The notes: generated from the letters alone by a model not told the origin. A DNA stretch of 64,000 bases from PALSA-188 sp963720075 (GCA_963720075.1 CAVREG010000007.1:1-64000); one strand, 5' to 3'. Counted from the first letter of the stretch, positions 35,413 to 44,702 are shown. Program-made: numbers and translations.

Positions 35413-35663
35413 TCACCAAAAACTAAGCGTCCTAACTCGTCCCCCAGATGTTTCGCTTGCTCGGGATCGCTTGCGGCACGAAAACGTTCGGCGAGATCAA
35501 AAAATGCTTTCTCCTTCTGCTTTCGGGCTTCGATGCCCAACTCAATAAGCTCTACCAGAACACGGTTGTCGCTCAATCGTTGACTCTTAGCGAGACGATC
35601 CACTTGTTTCGCAATAGGAGCAGGAAGCGACACACTTCGCCGGACATGTTTTGTTGTTGGCAT
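35409..35663 (-). CDS. Ribbon-helix-helix (CopG-like) antitoxin
   Basis: 84 residues from the ATG at 35663. The N-terminal RRSVSLPAPIAKQVDRLAKSQRLSDNRVLVELIELG is a ribbon-helix-helix DNA-binding unit. The rest (about 45-84) is helical and acidic, as in antitoxins. Its promoter has a TATAAT box ending seven bases before the ATG and a 19-bp palindrome over that box. Overlap with the next gene suggests translational coupling. The module sits inside the DppB-DppC pair. Confidence 0.8.
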   Translation of the reverse strand: MPTTKHVRRSVSLPAPIAKQVDRLAKSQRLSDNRVLVELIELGIEARKQKEKAFFDLAERFRAASDPEQAKHLGDELGRLVFGE

Positions 35664-35691
35664 GGCACCATTATACACCACTTCGGTGTAT
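35661..35691 (-). promoter_or_regulatory. Leaderless promoter and operator of the RHH module
   Basis: Minus strand: TATAAT (35675-35670), then the ATG at 35663 where transcription should start, with no ribosome site. The palindrome ATACACC-gaagt-GGTGTAT (35691-35673) covers the spacer and overlaps the -10, a fitting operator for the RHH protein. The -35 box is poor. Confidence 0.55.
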
Positions 35692-35748
35692 TCATTGACA
35701 GGAGTCCATGCTTCCTTACAATGCGACGAATTGGGTGGTCGTCTCTCC

Positions 35749-36666
35749 TCACTGCCTTATCCTCGGATTCGCGACGGAATACAGCAAGTCCGTCAGGAAA
35801 TTTACTGCTACATACGTCAACCCAATCGCGAGGATGCAGCCCTGCACCAGATAGTAGTCGCGATTGCTGATTGCTTGAATCGTCAACCGGCCGATTCCAG
35901 GCCAGGAAAAAATAGTCTCGGTCACGATTGCGCCGGCGAGCAGCGCGCCGAATTGCAATCCTAGGACCGTGATCACGGGAATCATTGCGTTTCGCAATGC
36001 GTGCTTGTAAACAACCGTTCGCTCAGACAGTCCCTTGGCGCGCGCGGTGCGAATGTAGTCCTGGCCGAGTTCTTCGAGCATGGACGTGCGAACCATGCGA
36101 GTAAGAATTGCGGCCAATGCACCGCCCATGGTGATGGCTGGCAAGATCAGGTGCGCGAAGCTGCCAGAGCCTGATACCGGAAGCCATCCCAGTTTGATTG
36201 AGAAAAATAAAATTAATATTGGCCCGAGCGCGAAGTTCGGGAACGACAATCCGAAGAGACTGACCACGCTGAGCGTGCGGTCGTCCCAGCGATTTCGCCT
36301 CTGCGCTGACCGGACGCCAGCGGGAATTGACAACAAAATCGCAACAACCAGCGCCGCAATCGTCAATTGCAGCGTGTAAGGATAGCGTTGCTCGATCAGG
36401 CTGGTGACGCTTTGATTGAACCGCACAGACGGTCCGAGATCGCCGTGCAGCACGCCTTTCCAATAATGAAAATATTGCTGCCCCAGCGGCACGTCGAGAC
36501 CATATGCGTGCCGGGCGGCTTGTATATCTGTCGCTGGCGCACCTTCGCCGAGCATTTGCAGAATCGGGTCTCCGGGAACCAAATGGATTAGCAGAAAAAC
36601 GAGGGAGACGACGAGCCAGATGACCGGCAGCGTGTAAAGAACGCGAAGTGAAAGATAACGGAGCAT
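35749..36666 (-). CDS. ABC transporter permease, DppB type
   Basis: Inner-membrane subunit of a peptide/nickel-class importer, 305 residues. Typical opening MLRYLSLRVLYTLPVIWLVVSLVFLLIHLVPGDP, then six membrane segments. The EAA loop is DYIRTARAKGLSERTVVYKHALRNA. It is normally followed directly by DppC, but here by the RHH module and then DppC. The other subunits are not in the window. Confidence 0.92.
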   Translation of the reverse strand: MLRYLSLRVLYTLPVIWLVVSLVFLLIHLVPGDPILQMLGEGAPATDIQAARHAYGLDVPLGQQYFHYWKGVLHGDLGPSVRFNQSVTSLIEQRYPYTLQLTIAALVVAILLSIPAGVRSAQRRNRWDDRTLSVVSLFGLSFPNFALGPILILFFSIKLGWLPVSGSGSFAHLILPAITMGGALAAILTRMVRTSMLEELGQDYIRTARAKGLSERTVVYKHALRNAMIPVITVLGLQFGALLAGAIVTETIFSWPGIGRLTIQAISNRDYYLVQGCILAIGLTYVAVNFLTDLLYSVANPRIRQ

Positions 36667-36728
36667 TCAGATTCGTCGTTGGTCGTTCGTCTTTGATCGT
36701 TGGCTACTGCCTGGACCCTTCGCGCCGT

Positions 36729-38108
36729 TCATGTCACCGCCTTGCCAACCGCTCTTGATTCCAACCTCTCGATTCTGACTTTGGCTATGCGATGACCATC
36801 CATTTCACTAATGACGAAGCGGTGACCCTCATATTCAAATGCTTCTCCAGGGGTTGGGATCTTTTGCAATTGCGCCAACACAAATCCCCCTAGGGTCTCG
36901 AACCCCCGATCTCGCGGCAATAATAAGTCATATTGCGATTCGAGATCGCGGATGTTCACCGAGCCATCCAACAAAAGAGATTTATCCTCACCGTTTATCA
37001 TTGCCTGATCTGAGGGCGCAATATCGAACTCGTCCTCGATTTCACCGACTAATTGCTCAAGAATATCTTCTACCGTTATCACGCCGGCGGTCGAGCCAAA
37101 TTCATCCACTACCACAGCCAGATGCCGCTTTCGCTCTCTGAATTCTCCAAGAAGCTCGGTTAGAACTTTAGTCTCCGGCACGACTAAAACGTCGTGCATA
37201 ATTTGACTGATCTTCATGTTAGAAATGCGTGTTGCGATCGGCTGAGAAGAATTGCCGGCGAGCCGCAGGCGGGTCCATCGCATCAAATCCTTCGAATAAA
37301 GCACGCCAATAATATGTTCCGGCCCGCTCTGCGGGTCATATACCGGAATGCGCGAGTGCTGTTCCTCGACAACCCGCTTCAGGGCTTCATCTAGCGTCAA
37401 GTTGCCCGGAAGCGAAAAAATGTCGGGACGAGGCACCATTACCTCGCGAACCGTGATGTTATCCAGTTCGAGGGCTTGATGAATCATCTCTTCCTGAAAG
37501 GGCGGGATTTGTCCGAACTGCCGGCTGGCGGTCACGATCAGCTTTAGCTCATCAGGGGAGTGAATGGGACCTTGGGGAATTCTGTGAGAACCGAACGCGC
37601 GCAGGACCGAACCGGCGGCACGGCTCATCAAGAACAGTACCGGCCGCGTGAGGGTAAGAAAAACTTCCATCGGGGCCGCGACGGCGAGGGCAACCTGCTC
37701 CGAGCGTTGCAGTGCCAACGATTTTGGCACCAGTTCGCCGAGAATCACGTGCATGCACGTGATCATGCTGAACGCCACGACAATAGCAATGCCATGTGCG
37801 TAGACCATGGCATGCGGAACCTTGCGAATGAACCGTGATCCCTCGACTATGTGGGCGACGATCGGTTCGCCGATCCATCCCAAGGTGAGGCTGACGATCG
37901 TGATTCCAAGTTGTACGCCGTTGACTACCTCATCCAGATTGCGGTGCAGTCTCTGAACAATTCTGGCGCCGATACGATGAGCTTCGATGAGTTGCTGGAT
38001 ACGGGTATCGCGCACGCTCACTAAGGCGAATTCGGCGGCGGCAAAGAAAGCGTTGGCTGCGACCAGAAGAATCACCAGGAATACCCGGAGCAGCACAAAG
38101 GCGACCAT
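36729..38108 (-). CDS. CNNM/CBS-domain membrane protein (HlyC/CorC family)
   Basis: 459 residues. A DUF21/CNNM transmembrane domain (1 to about 190; LLVAANAFFAAAEFALVSVRDTR, NGVQLGITIVSLTLGWIGEP) is followed by two CBS motifs (about 205-340, VMVPRPDIFSLPGNLTLDEAL and the VLVVPETKVLTELLGEFRERK segment) and a C-terminal CorC-HlyC domain (about 355-445). Proteins of this family are linked to magnesium or cobalt efflux. No adjacent partner gene is evident. Confidence 0.9.
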   Translation of the reverse strand: MVAFVLLRVFLVILLVAANAFFAAAEFALVSVRDTRIQQLIEAHRIGARIVQRLHRNLDEVVNGVQLGITIVSLTLGWIGEPIVAHIVEGSRFIRKVPHAMVYAHGIAIVVAFSMITCMHVILGELVPKSLALQRSEQVALAVAAPMEVFLTLTRPVLFLMSRAAGSVLRAFGSHRIPQGPIHSPDELKLIVTASRQFGQIPPFQEEMIHQALELDNITVREVMVPRPDIFSLPGNLTLDEALKRVVEEQHSRIPVYDPQSGPEHIIGVLYSKDLMRWTRLRLAGNSSQPIATRISNMKISQIMHDVLVVPETKVLTELLGEFRERKRHLAVVVDEFGSTAGVITVEDILEQLVGEIEDEFDIAPSDQAMINGEDKSLLLDGSVNIRDLESQYDLLLPRDRGFETLGGFVLAQLQKIPTPGEAFEYEGHRFVISEMDGHRIAKVRIERLESRAVGKAVT

Positions 38109-38410
38109 GAATGGCCAATTTTAGCATTTGAAGCCGCGAGCGACGTTTTCATCCAGGGCGCTGGACCTGTAGAATTGAAGATAATTAGGCGGATTTTCTA
38201 CTACTTGCGCCCACTCCGTGTCCGCGCAGCAAGTCTGGACTTTCTTGCTTTCTTTTTGGGGATCTCGGGGTCTAATGAGGAAGAGTTTTGCACTCCGCAC
38301 GACGCGCCAAGATTTCTTGGTCCAGGGAAAGCAGTTTTTAGGAACTTAATTGGGTTCGTCCGCGTAGAACGAGTGTGGGCCGAATTGTTGGCTTCAAATC
38401 AGGAGGCGAT
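38109..38410 (+). other. 300-base upstream region of the HlyD-like gene
   Basis: No credible gene. It contains T-rich stretches and no clear palindrome. AGGAGG (38401-38406) just before the next start is a strong ribosome site. I see no obvious promoter. Confidence 0.4.
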
Positions 38411-39625
38411 GTGAACGGCAATACGAACGGCAGGAAGAAGCGGCGTAAGCGAATCATCATAGTCACGGTCGTCGTATTAGTGATCGTGGTATTTGCAGGC
38501 GCGCTCTACGCCTTCAACCGCGGTGGCACAAAAATTGATCCGTCTAAGCTGGCCAAGGTTGAAAAAGGGGACCTCGCCAAAAGCGTCGTCGCAACCGGAA
38601 AAGTCGAGCCCATCACCAAAGTCGAAGTGAAATCTAAGGCAAGCGGCATTGTTACGAAACTCTACGTTGATGCCGGCGACAAAGTAAAGAAAGGCCAGCT
38701 TCTCGCCCAGTTAGATAAGGTTGAGATTCAAGCTCAGGTTGACCAGTCCCGCGCCGCGCTACAGGCGGACGAGGCAAATCTGACAAGCTCACAGGCCGAC
38801 TGGCAACGAGCCAAGGTGGATGCCGAAGGCCCGGATGTTCCGCTATTGAAGCGCGAATACGAACGCTCGCTGGGGATGGCGAAAGATGGCATTGTCTCCA
38901 CATCCGCATTGGATGACGCCAACAGAAATTACCAGATGGCCCTGAATAAGCAGAACGTCTCAAAGGCCCAGGTCACAGTATTGCAGGCAAAAATCGCTCA
39001 GTCGGAAGCGCAAATCGCGGAAGGCCGCGCCAACCTGAAGCAGCTTGAGGAACAACTCAGTTACACGGATATCGAGTCACCGATGGATGGCGTGGTGCTA
39101 TCGCGCGACGTCGAACTCGGAGACGCCGTGAGTTCAATCCTGGTTCTGGGATCGTCCGCAACATTGGTCATGACTTTGGGCGACACCAGCCAGGTTTACG
39201 TAAAGGGCAAAGTTGACGAGAGCGACATTGGGCAAGTGTATTTGGGGCAGCCCGCGCGGATCAAAGTAGAAAGCTTCAAGGACAAGACCTTTAATGGAGT
39301 GGTAACAAAAATATCCCCAATGGGGGTCGAAAAAGACAACGTCACTACCTTCGAAGTTCGTGTCTCCATCAATAATCCCGGTGGGGAGCTAAAAGCAGAG
39401 ATGACCGCCAACGCGGAAATCATTCTCGAAGAGCACAAGAATGTGTTGCAGATTCCAGAGGGCGCAATTATTTACGACAAAGACAAAAAAGCTTCTGTCG
39501 AGATTCCCCAGCCAAAAGCGAAAGATGGCATGACAAAGATTGCCGTGAATATTGGGATATCCAATGGAGCGAAAACAGAAGTCCTTAGCGGATTAAAAGA
39601 AGGCGATCAGGTAGTGCTGCAGTAG
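38411..39625 (+). CDS. HlyD/MacA-like periplasmic adaptor protein
   Basis: Membrane-fusion subunit of a tripartite exporter, about 404 residues from the GTG at 38411, chosen because AGGAGG lies four bases upstream. N-terminal membrane anchor (RKRIIIVTVVVLVIVVFAGALYAF), lipoyl half-motifs (KVEVKSKASGIVTKLYVDAGDKVKKGQLLAQLD), an alpha-hairpin (about 100-200) and a beta-barrel region (GVVTKISPMGVEKDNVTTFEVRVSI). MacB-type ATPase/permease genes usually follow. None does here, so the partner is elsewhere. Confidence 0.88.
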   Translation: MNGNTNGRKKRRKRIIIVTVVVLVIVVFAGALYAFNRGGTKIDPSKLAKVEKGDLAKSVVATGKVEPITKVEVKSKASGIVTKLYVDAGDKVKKGQLLAQLDKVEIQAQVDQSRAALQADEANLTSSQADWQRAKVDAEGPDVPLLKREYERSLGMAKDGIVSTSALDDANRNYQMALNKQNVSKAQVTVLQAKIAQSEAQIAEGRANLKQLEEQLSYTDIESPMDGVVLSRDVELGDAVSSILVLGSSATLVMTLGDTSQVYVKGKVDESDIGQVYLGQPARIKVESFKDKTFNGVVTKISPMGVEKDNVTTFEVRVSINNPGGELKAEMTANAEIILEEHKNVLQIPEGAIIYDKDKKASVEIPQPKAKDGMTKIAVNIGISNGAKTEVLSGLKEGDQVVLQ

Positions 39626-39975
39626 CATGCGTTTGAAGGACGAGATGATCGCATATAAGTCGGATAGACCGCCCGCGTAGGGACACCCGCCCTCGGCTTC
39701 CGGTCGAGCAAAGGTCGAAGGAAAGGTTATCAGCGACTCAAATCCGAAAAGTGCCCGCCGCTACATAGTCAGCGAAGTGGGGGTATGAAAGTTTCTGTGC
39801 GAAGCGGCAGCATCGGACCTCAATAATTTCGCGGTTCGAAGCCAACACTGCCGACCTTTGCTCGGCCTGGACGGGCGAGGGCGACCGTCCCCACACAGTC
39901 AGAAGCAAAAAACAAAAGCCGCCAGCTTTTTGTGCTGACGGCTGATAGCTGAGTGCTGAAGGCTGAAAGCTTGCC
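39626..39975. repeat. 350-base gap with several dispersed repeats
   Basis: No gene. It contains GTAGGGACACCCGCCCTCGGC (39678-39698), GGACGG...CCGTCC (39869-39890) and a GCTGA-type run (39934-39970, GCTGACGGCTGATAGCTGAG and onward). All belong to families also found elsewhere in the window. Confidence 0.6.
39907..39930 (-). terminator. Possible clpC terminator
   Basis: Minus strand AAAAGC-tggcg-GCTTTT (39930-39914) followed by G and a T-run (39912-39907), 45 bases after the clpC stop. The stem is short, so the call is moderate. Confidence 0.45.
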
Positions 39976-42423
39976 TTACCGGCTCTCGTACAGCAGCACG
40001 CCTTCGGTTTCTTTCGAGTCTACCGGACGGTAGAACAGCTTGTTTCCTTCCAGGAAGACTTCTATGAACGCCGGACGCGTTGTGATTGTTCCCTGAATCA
40101 GGGCCTCTGACAGTGGGTCTTCAATGTATTTTTGAAGAGCCCGGCGCAGGGGACGCGCTCCGTAGCTGCGGTCTCCCAGGGTCTGGCTCAGAATCCATTT
40201 CTTGGCTTCGTCGGTCACTGTCACCGTGATGGATTTCTGGGCCAGGTTCTGATTCAACATGGTGACCATGAGTTCGAGAATCTGGATGAGGTCGGCTTCG
40301 CTCAATGCGCTGAACAATATGATCTCATCGAGACGGTTCAGGAACTCGGGGTTGAACGTGCGCTTCACTTCCTGTTTCACCAAGTCTTCGACTTTTTCGG
40401 AGATCATGTCTTCCTTGCTCGACTGGAAGCCGAGGCCTTCGCGGCGTTGCAAGTGACGCGCTCCAATATTCGAAGTCATGATGATGATGGTGTTTTTGAA
40501 GTCAACCGTGTTGCCGAGGCCATCGGTGAGCTGTCCGTCTTCAAAGACCTGCAACAGGATGTTGAATACATCGGGATGCGCTTTTTCGATTTCGTCCAGC
40601 AGCACGACGGAATAAGGCGCACGTTTCACACGCTCGGTGAGCTGTCCACCTTCTTCGTAGCCGACGTATCCGGGAGGCGAGCCAATCAGCTTTGATACGG
40701 AATGCTTCTCCATGAATTCGGACATGTCGAAACGGATCAGCGATTTTTCGCTGCCGAACATGAATTGCGCCAGAGTACGAGCGACTTCGGTTTTGCCAAC
40801 GCCTGTAGGCCCGAGAAACAAGAACGAACCAATAGGCCGGTTGGGACTCTTAAGTCCCGCACGCGAACGGCGAATCGCACGCGCCAAAGCGACGATGGAT
40901 TTATCCTGCGAGATGATGCGCTTGTGCAACTCTTCTTCAATGCGCAGCAGCTTCGCCGATTCCTCTTCTTTGATGGACATCACCGGCACGCCGGTCCAGC
41001 GCGAGACTACGTCTTCAATGTCTTCGCGCCCGACGACTCCCGTGGCCGATTCATCCAAATGATATTTTTCGCGAAGAGCGCGCAGGTTCTCGCGCTCCTT
41101 GCGTTCCTCGTCCGAATAGAAACGCGCCTTCTCGAATTCGTGATTCGCGATGGCATTTTCCATTCGGTGCACGATGAACTTGATCCGCTTCTGTACCTCG
41201 GTGATTTCTTCCGGCAGCGAAGTCTGGCGCAGCTTTACCCGCGCTCCGGCTTCGTCAATCAGATCAATAGCCTTGTCCGGGAGAAAACGATCCGGGATGT
41301 AGCGGTTGGAATGGGAGACCGCGAAGTTGATCGAGTCGTCGGTGTAAGTGACGGCGTGAAACTTCTCGTAGCGGTCTTTAATTCCAAATAAAATTTTTGT
41401 AGCGTCAGCTTCGTTCGGAGGTGGAACTTTCACTGCCTGGAAACGGCGTTCGAGCGAGCGGTCTTTCTCGATTGACTTGCGATACTCGCCCGGAGTGGTT
41501 GCGCCAATGCACTGAATTTCTCCGCGAGAGAGTGCGGGTTTCAGGATGTTAGCGGCGTCGAGCGATCCTTCGGCCGATCCTGCTCCGACCAGAGTGTGAA
41601 GCTCGTCAATAAAGATGATGGAATTTTGCGACTCCATCAATTCTTTCATGATGGTCTTTAGACGCTCTTCGAATTGTCCACGATATTTGGTGCCGGCAAC
41701 GATCAGAGAAAGATCCAGAGCGAGAATGCGTTTGTCGGCGAGGAATGACGGAACCTCGCCATCGGCAATGCGCTGCGCTAATCCTTCAACAATGGCTGTC
41801 TTACCAACCCCGGGCTCGCCGATCAAGACCGGATTGTTCTTTGTCCTGCGGCACAGAATCTGTACAACGCGTTCGACTTCGCCGTCGCGTCCGACTAAAG
41901 GATCAAGCTGGTTGTCCATTGCAGACTGCGTGAGATCACGGGAGAACTCGCTCAATAAAGAGGATTCGCGCTGACGCTGCGGCTGAGATTTTTCCTGGCT
42001 GGTACGAGCCAACTCTTCGCGGATGGTGGATAAACGCAATCCGCGCTCATGCAGAATCTCAGCGGCGAAACACTTTTCCTCGCGCAACAGCCCTAAAAGA
42101 AGATGCTCAGTGCCAATGTGTTTGTGAGAAAGCCGTTCCGCTTCTTCAGCGGCATAGGCCAAAACCCGTTTGCATTCGTTGCTTAGCGGCAAATCTACAG
42201 ACGTGGAAACCTTTTCCCGGATGGTGGTGTGACCTTCGATCTGCTTGCGAATGGACTCTACCGAGGCATGAGAGCGCAAAAATCTGTTCGTAAGGGCCTT
42301 ATCTTCGCGTAAAAGTCCCAGCAAAAGGTGTTCTGTCTCAATATAAGGAGACCCGAACTGGCTGGCTTCATAGCGCGCAAAAAATATGACGCGCCTTGCC
42401 TTTTCCGTATAACGTTCAAACAT
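39976..42423 (-). CDS. clpC: ATP-dependent Clp protease ATP-binding subunit ClpC
   Basis: AAA+ unfoldase feeding ClpP. 815 residues. Two N-terminal repeats (about 3-140, EHLLLGLLREDKAL and EHLLLGLLREEKCF), AAA1 with Walker A at 202-209 (GEPGVGKT), a UVR region (near 415-450, FIVHRMENAIANHEFEKARF) and AAA2 with GPTGVGKTE near 545. The UVR region makes it ClpC rather than ClpA. The GYVGYEEGGQLTERV pore loop is present. No clpP or mcsB is adjacent. Confidence 0.95.
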   Translation of the reverse strand: MFERYTEKARRVIFFARYEASQFGSPYIETEHLLLGLLREDKALTNRFLRSHASVESIRKQIEGHTTIREKVSTSVDLPLSNECKRVLAYAAEEAERLSHKHIGTEHLLLGLLREEKCFAAEILHERGLRLSTIREELARTSQEKSQPQRQRESSLLSEFSRDLTQSAMDNQLDPLVGRDGEVERVVQILCRRTKNNPVLIGEPGVGKTAIVEGLAQRIADGEVPSFLADKRILALDLSLIVAGTKYRGQFEERLKTIMKELMESQNSIIFIDELHTLVGAGSAEGSLDAANILKPALSRGEIQCIGATTPGEYRKSIEKDRSLERRFQAVKVPPPNEADATKILFGIKDRYEKFHAVTYTDDSINFAVSHSNRYIPDRFLPDKAIDLIDEAGARVKLRQTSLPEEITEVQKRIKFIVHRMENAIANHEFEKARFYSDEERKERENLRALREKYHLDESATGVVGREDIEDVVSRWTGVPVMSIKEEESAKLLRIEEELHKRIISQDKSIVALARAIRRSRAGLKSPNRPIGSFLFLGPTGVGKTEVARTLAQFMFGSEKSLIRFDMSEFMEKHSVSKLIGSPPGYVGYEEGGQLTERVKRAPYSVVLLDEIEKAHPDVFNILLQVFEDGQLTDGLGNTVDFKNTIIIMTSNIGARHLQRREGLGFQSSKEDMISEKVEDLVKQEVKRTFNPEFLNRLDEIILFSALSEADLIQILELMVTMLNQNLAQKSITVTVTDEAKKWILSQTLGDRSYGARPLRRALQKYIEDPLSEALIQGTITTRPAFIEVFLEGNKLFYRPVDSKETEGVLLYESR

Positions 42424-42711
42424 ATAGCCCTTTCCCCCGAGTTCCGCGAAAAGCTGCGAGCTCTAAATAGCCACAGCCCTCTTCGGAACCCTTTGGCCCT
42501 ATTATCATTGATGCAATCGGGCTGCCAACGATCCCCGACTACGGAATTAGGCTGCTGGTATCTGAAACTTCAGTTACCAAAGAACCCCATAAAGATCATG
42601 AAAGCAATTAATTGCAAACTTTCTAATGCAATCGGTTGCGGAATCGTTTCCCCCCACGCGTCATTTACTATTTCGTCACGTTGCCGACGAATTGTCAATT
42701 GCCGTTCCGTG

Positions 42712-43503
42712 CTATCCCACTAACGTTTCAGGTGCGACTTCCTCGACCTGCCCACCCTGTAGCCGCAAGACGCGATGGCAGCGCCTTGCAAAAGCTAAAT
42801 TGTGTGTGGCAATCAAGGAAGTTAATTGATGCTCCCGATGCAATCTGGAGATCAATTCGAAAACCGAATCGGCTGTGCGGGCATCCAGATCTCCCGTAGG
42901 CTCATCGGCAAGCAAGAGCTTCGGCTTGGTCACGAGCGCCCTTGCCAAGGCGACCCGCTGCTGTTCGCCTCCGGAAAGCTCGCCGGAGCGGTGATGCGCT
43001 CGCGCCGCCAAACCCACTTCGCTGAGCCATCGCGAAGCTTCTGCTTCTACTTCCTGCTTTGAGCGTCCTCGCAGAAGCAATGGCATCGCCACGTTCTCGA
43101 GGGCCGTGAATTCGGGCAGCAGATAATGAAATTGCCAGACGAAACCGATTTCGCGGTTACGAAAATCGGCAGCATCATTCTCCGAGAGCGCGCTCAATCG
43201 CAATTGCGCGAAGTATACGTCACCCGAAGAAGCTCTATCAAGAGCGCCAAGGATGTGCAACAAGGTACTCTTGCCCGATCCCGACTCGCCGACAATCGCG
43301 AGCATTTCTCCTCGCGCAACTTGGAACGACAAATTTTCAAAGAGCACAAGCTGCGAAGAAGCGGTCTGAAAAGTCTTCTTCAAACTATCAGCTCGCAGTA
43401 TCACCTGTTGATTAGATGCAATAGGAATGCTCCTCGTCTCAGGAATCAGTGTCGTGCGAAGCCGCTTATTAAAGGTAAAGAGAGTCTTCGCAATCGGACG
43501 CAA
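42712..43503 (-). CDS. ABC transporter ATP-binding protein, LolD-like
   Basis: ATPase of the MacB/LolD group, 263 residues. Walker A GESGSGKST near residue 73, Q-loop region VWQFHYLLPEFTALENV, signature LSGGEQQRVALARAL, Walker B KLLLADEPTGDLD, switch His IATHN. The start seems to be TTG at 43503 with AGGAA upstream. The ABC core begins near residue 35. Likely partners (LolC/E or FtsX-like) are not adjacent. The small exported gene upstream ends 10 bases before it. Confidence 0.85.
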   Translation of the reverse strand: MRPIAKTLFTFNKRLRTTLIPETRSIPIASNQQVILRADSLKKTFQTASSQLVLFENLSFQVARGEMLAIVGESGSGKSTLLHILGALDRASSGDVYFAQLRLSALSENDAADFRNREIGFVWQFHYLLPEFTALENVAMPLLLRGRSKQEVEAEASRWLSEVGLAARAHHRSGELSGGEQQRVALARALVTKPKLLLADEPTGDLDARTADSVFELISRLHREHQLTSLIATHNLAFARRCHRVLRLQGGQVEEVAPETLVG

Positions 43504-43513
43504 ATGACCGTTC

Positions 43514-43937
43514 CTACAAACAGCCCCTTAGCCAGCGATAAAACGTTATTGCACGCAGAGTATCCAAAGGATGTGCTTCAGGCATTATGTGGCTCGCTTC
43601 GGGACCGCGAAATTGGAAAGCGACATAGACATCCTTTTCGCTGCAATACCACGGCGCTTTTTCCTGTCCGACTTTTGCGAGATCGTCAAACACATTTTGG
43701 GAACCGCCTGGATCAACGCAGCACATGTGCAGGAAAGCAACGTTCCGGCCGTGAAGATAGTCCTCCACCTTCTTGCGAGTCACCCCGGGCTTCAGGACAG
43801 CGGAATACGAGCGTAACTCGGATTGGTAACTGTCTTCGCGCTTTTGCCGCGCCTGCTCTTGCCGCACGTGGCGGGCAGCACACGCGGGACAATGCGCTCA
43901 GAATTAATATCAGTAGCGGGAAGGGCCAGCGTCTCAT
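43514..43937 (-). pseudogene. Small exported protein, probable frameshift near the N-terminus
   Basis: The ATG at 43937 opens a signal-like segment (MRRWPFPLLILILSALSRVCC) that continues in a meaningless Arg-rich frame. Around 43870-43885 the sensible reading moves to another frame, giving RQEQARQKREDSYQSELRSYSAVLKPGVTRKKVEDYL...MCCVDP...WYCSEKDVYVAFQF...LRGCL to 43514. This matches a small acidobacterial family only if one base is skipped. The C-terminal part alone could start at a GTG (43867) but would then lack the signal. Function unknown. It lies before the LolD-like gene. Confidence 0.6.
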
Positions 43938-43956
43938 GCTGTGTGAATCATAGCGT

Positions 43957-43980
43957 AAAAAAACCGCCCCTCAAGGCGGC
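43957..43980 (-). terminator. Intrinsic terminator of the response-regulator gene
   Basis: Minus strand CCGCC-ttgagg-GGCGG (43979-43964) followed by seven T (43963-43957), about 25 bases after the stop at 44004. Confidence 0.75.
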
Positions 43981-44003
43981 CCTTTCACGACCTCATTCAT
44001 TCC

Positions 44004-44684
44004 TTACGACGGAACACCCGCGCCATGCCCCGGTTGCGGCATTGCGGCTGCGGTCGTCGCCGCCGCTGCTTCGTTCAGTATCCTGTGATGGATAGTGAAC
44101 AGCGCCAACTCCAACCGATCCGAGACGCCGATCTTGTCATACACATTGCGAAGATAATTCTTGATGACCTGCTCGGTCGTTCCGAGTTGCGTGGCGATTT
44201 CTTTGTTCTTGTATCCCTGAACGATCAGCGCAACGATGCGCAGTTCTTTTGCGGTCAGACGATCGCGCACGCGCAATCCCACCATATCGTTTTCGGTCAA
44301 CTCGCTGGGCACCGCGATGTCCTGCACCCAATTTTCTCCGCGAGCTACTTTGCGGACGCAATCCACCAACGCCGCACTCGTCACGTTCCGATACACCACT
44401 CCATTGGCTCCCGCGCCCATGTAGCGTTGCGCGCTTTCGCCGGTGTCGGCGAGCACGACCACGCGAGTTTTAGCTTTGGTTGCGGCGGCGAGAATTCCAT
44501 TGAAGTCGGAATGGAATCCGCCCGCAACAATGAGCACGGCGGCGCGGAATTTATCCAGCGCCATAAACATCTGCTCTTGGGTTTGCGCCTGGGCCACTAT
44601 GCGCATTTCGTCTTCGACCGCCAGCACTTTGGCGATCCCCGCCCGGAAAATTGCCTGGTTATCGGCCAGAATTAGTTTCAGCAT
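44004..44684 (-). CDS. LuxR-type regulator with non-canonical receiver domain
   Basis: 226 residues. The N-terminal domain has the receiver fold (MLKLILADNQAIFRAG) but the phospho-acceptor position is Ala54 (VLIVAGGF), and the conserved Lys is Arg99 (VVYRNVT). Phosphorylation is therefore unlikely. The C-terminal LuxR HTH (about 140-205) has LTAKELRIVALIVQGYKNKEIATQLGTTEQVIKNYLRNVYDKIGV. It stands alone, without a kinase. A PilZ gene lies upstream on the same strand. Control may work by ligand, protein contact or constitutive binding. Confidence 0.88.
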   Translation of the reverse strand: MLKLILADNQAIFRAGIAKVLAVEDEMRIVAQAQTQEQMFMALDKFRAAVLIVAGGFHSDFNGILAAATKAKTRVVVLADTGESAQRYMGAGANGVVYRNVTSAALVDCVRKVARGENWVQDIAVPSELTENDMVGLRVRDRLTAKELRIVALIVQGYKNKEIATQLGTTEQVIKNYLRNVYDKIGVSDRLELALFTIHHRILNEAAAATTAAAMPQPGHGAGVPS

Positions 44685-44702
44685 CGCGTCAACACCTCAA
44701 TG

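Noticed and set aside
38175..38414. 79-codon ORF before the HlyD-like gene
   Set aside because: No ribosome site or coherent composition. It overlaps the start of the true gene.
39914..39930. Taking the hairpin after clpC as a repeat only
   Set aside because: The T-run after the stem on the minus strand makes a terminator more likely, so it is listed as one with moderate confidence.
40132..41391. Long ORFs on the plus strand opposite clpC
   Set aside because: They are antisense shadows of a clear clpC gene and carry no motifs.
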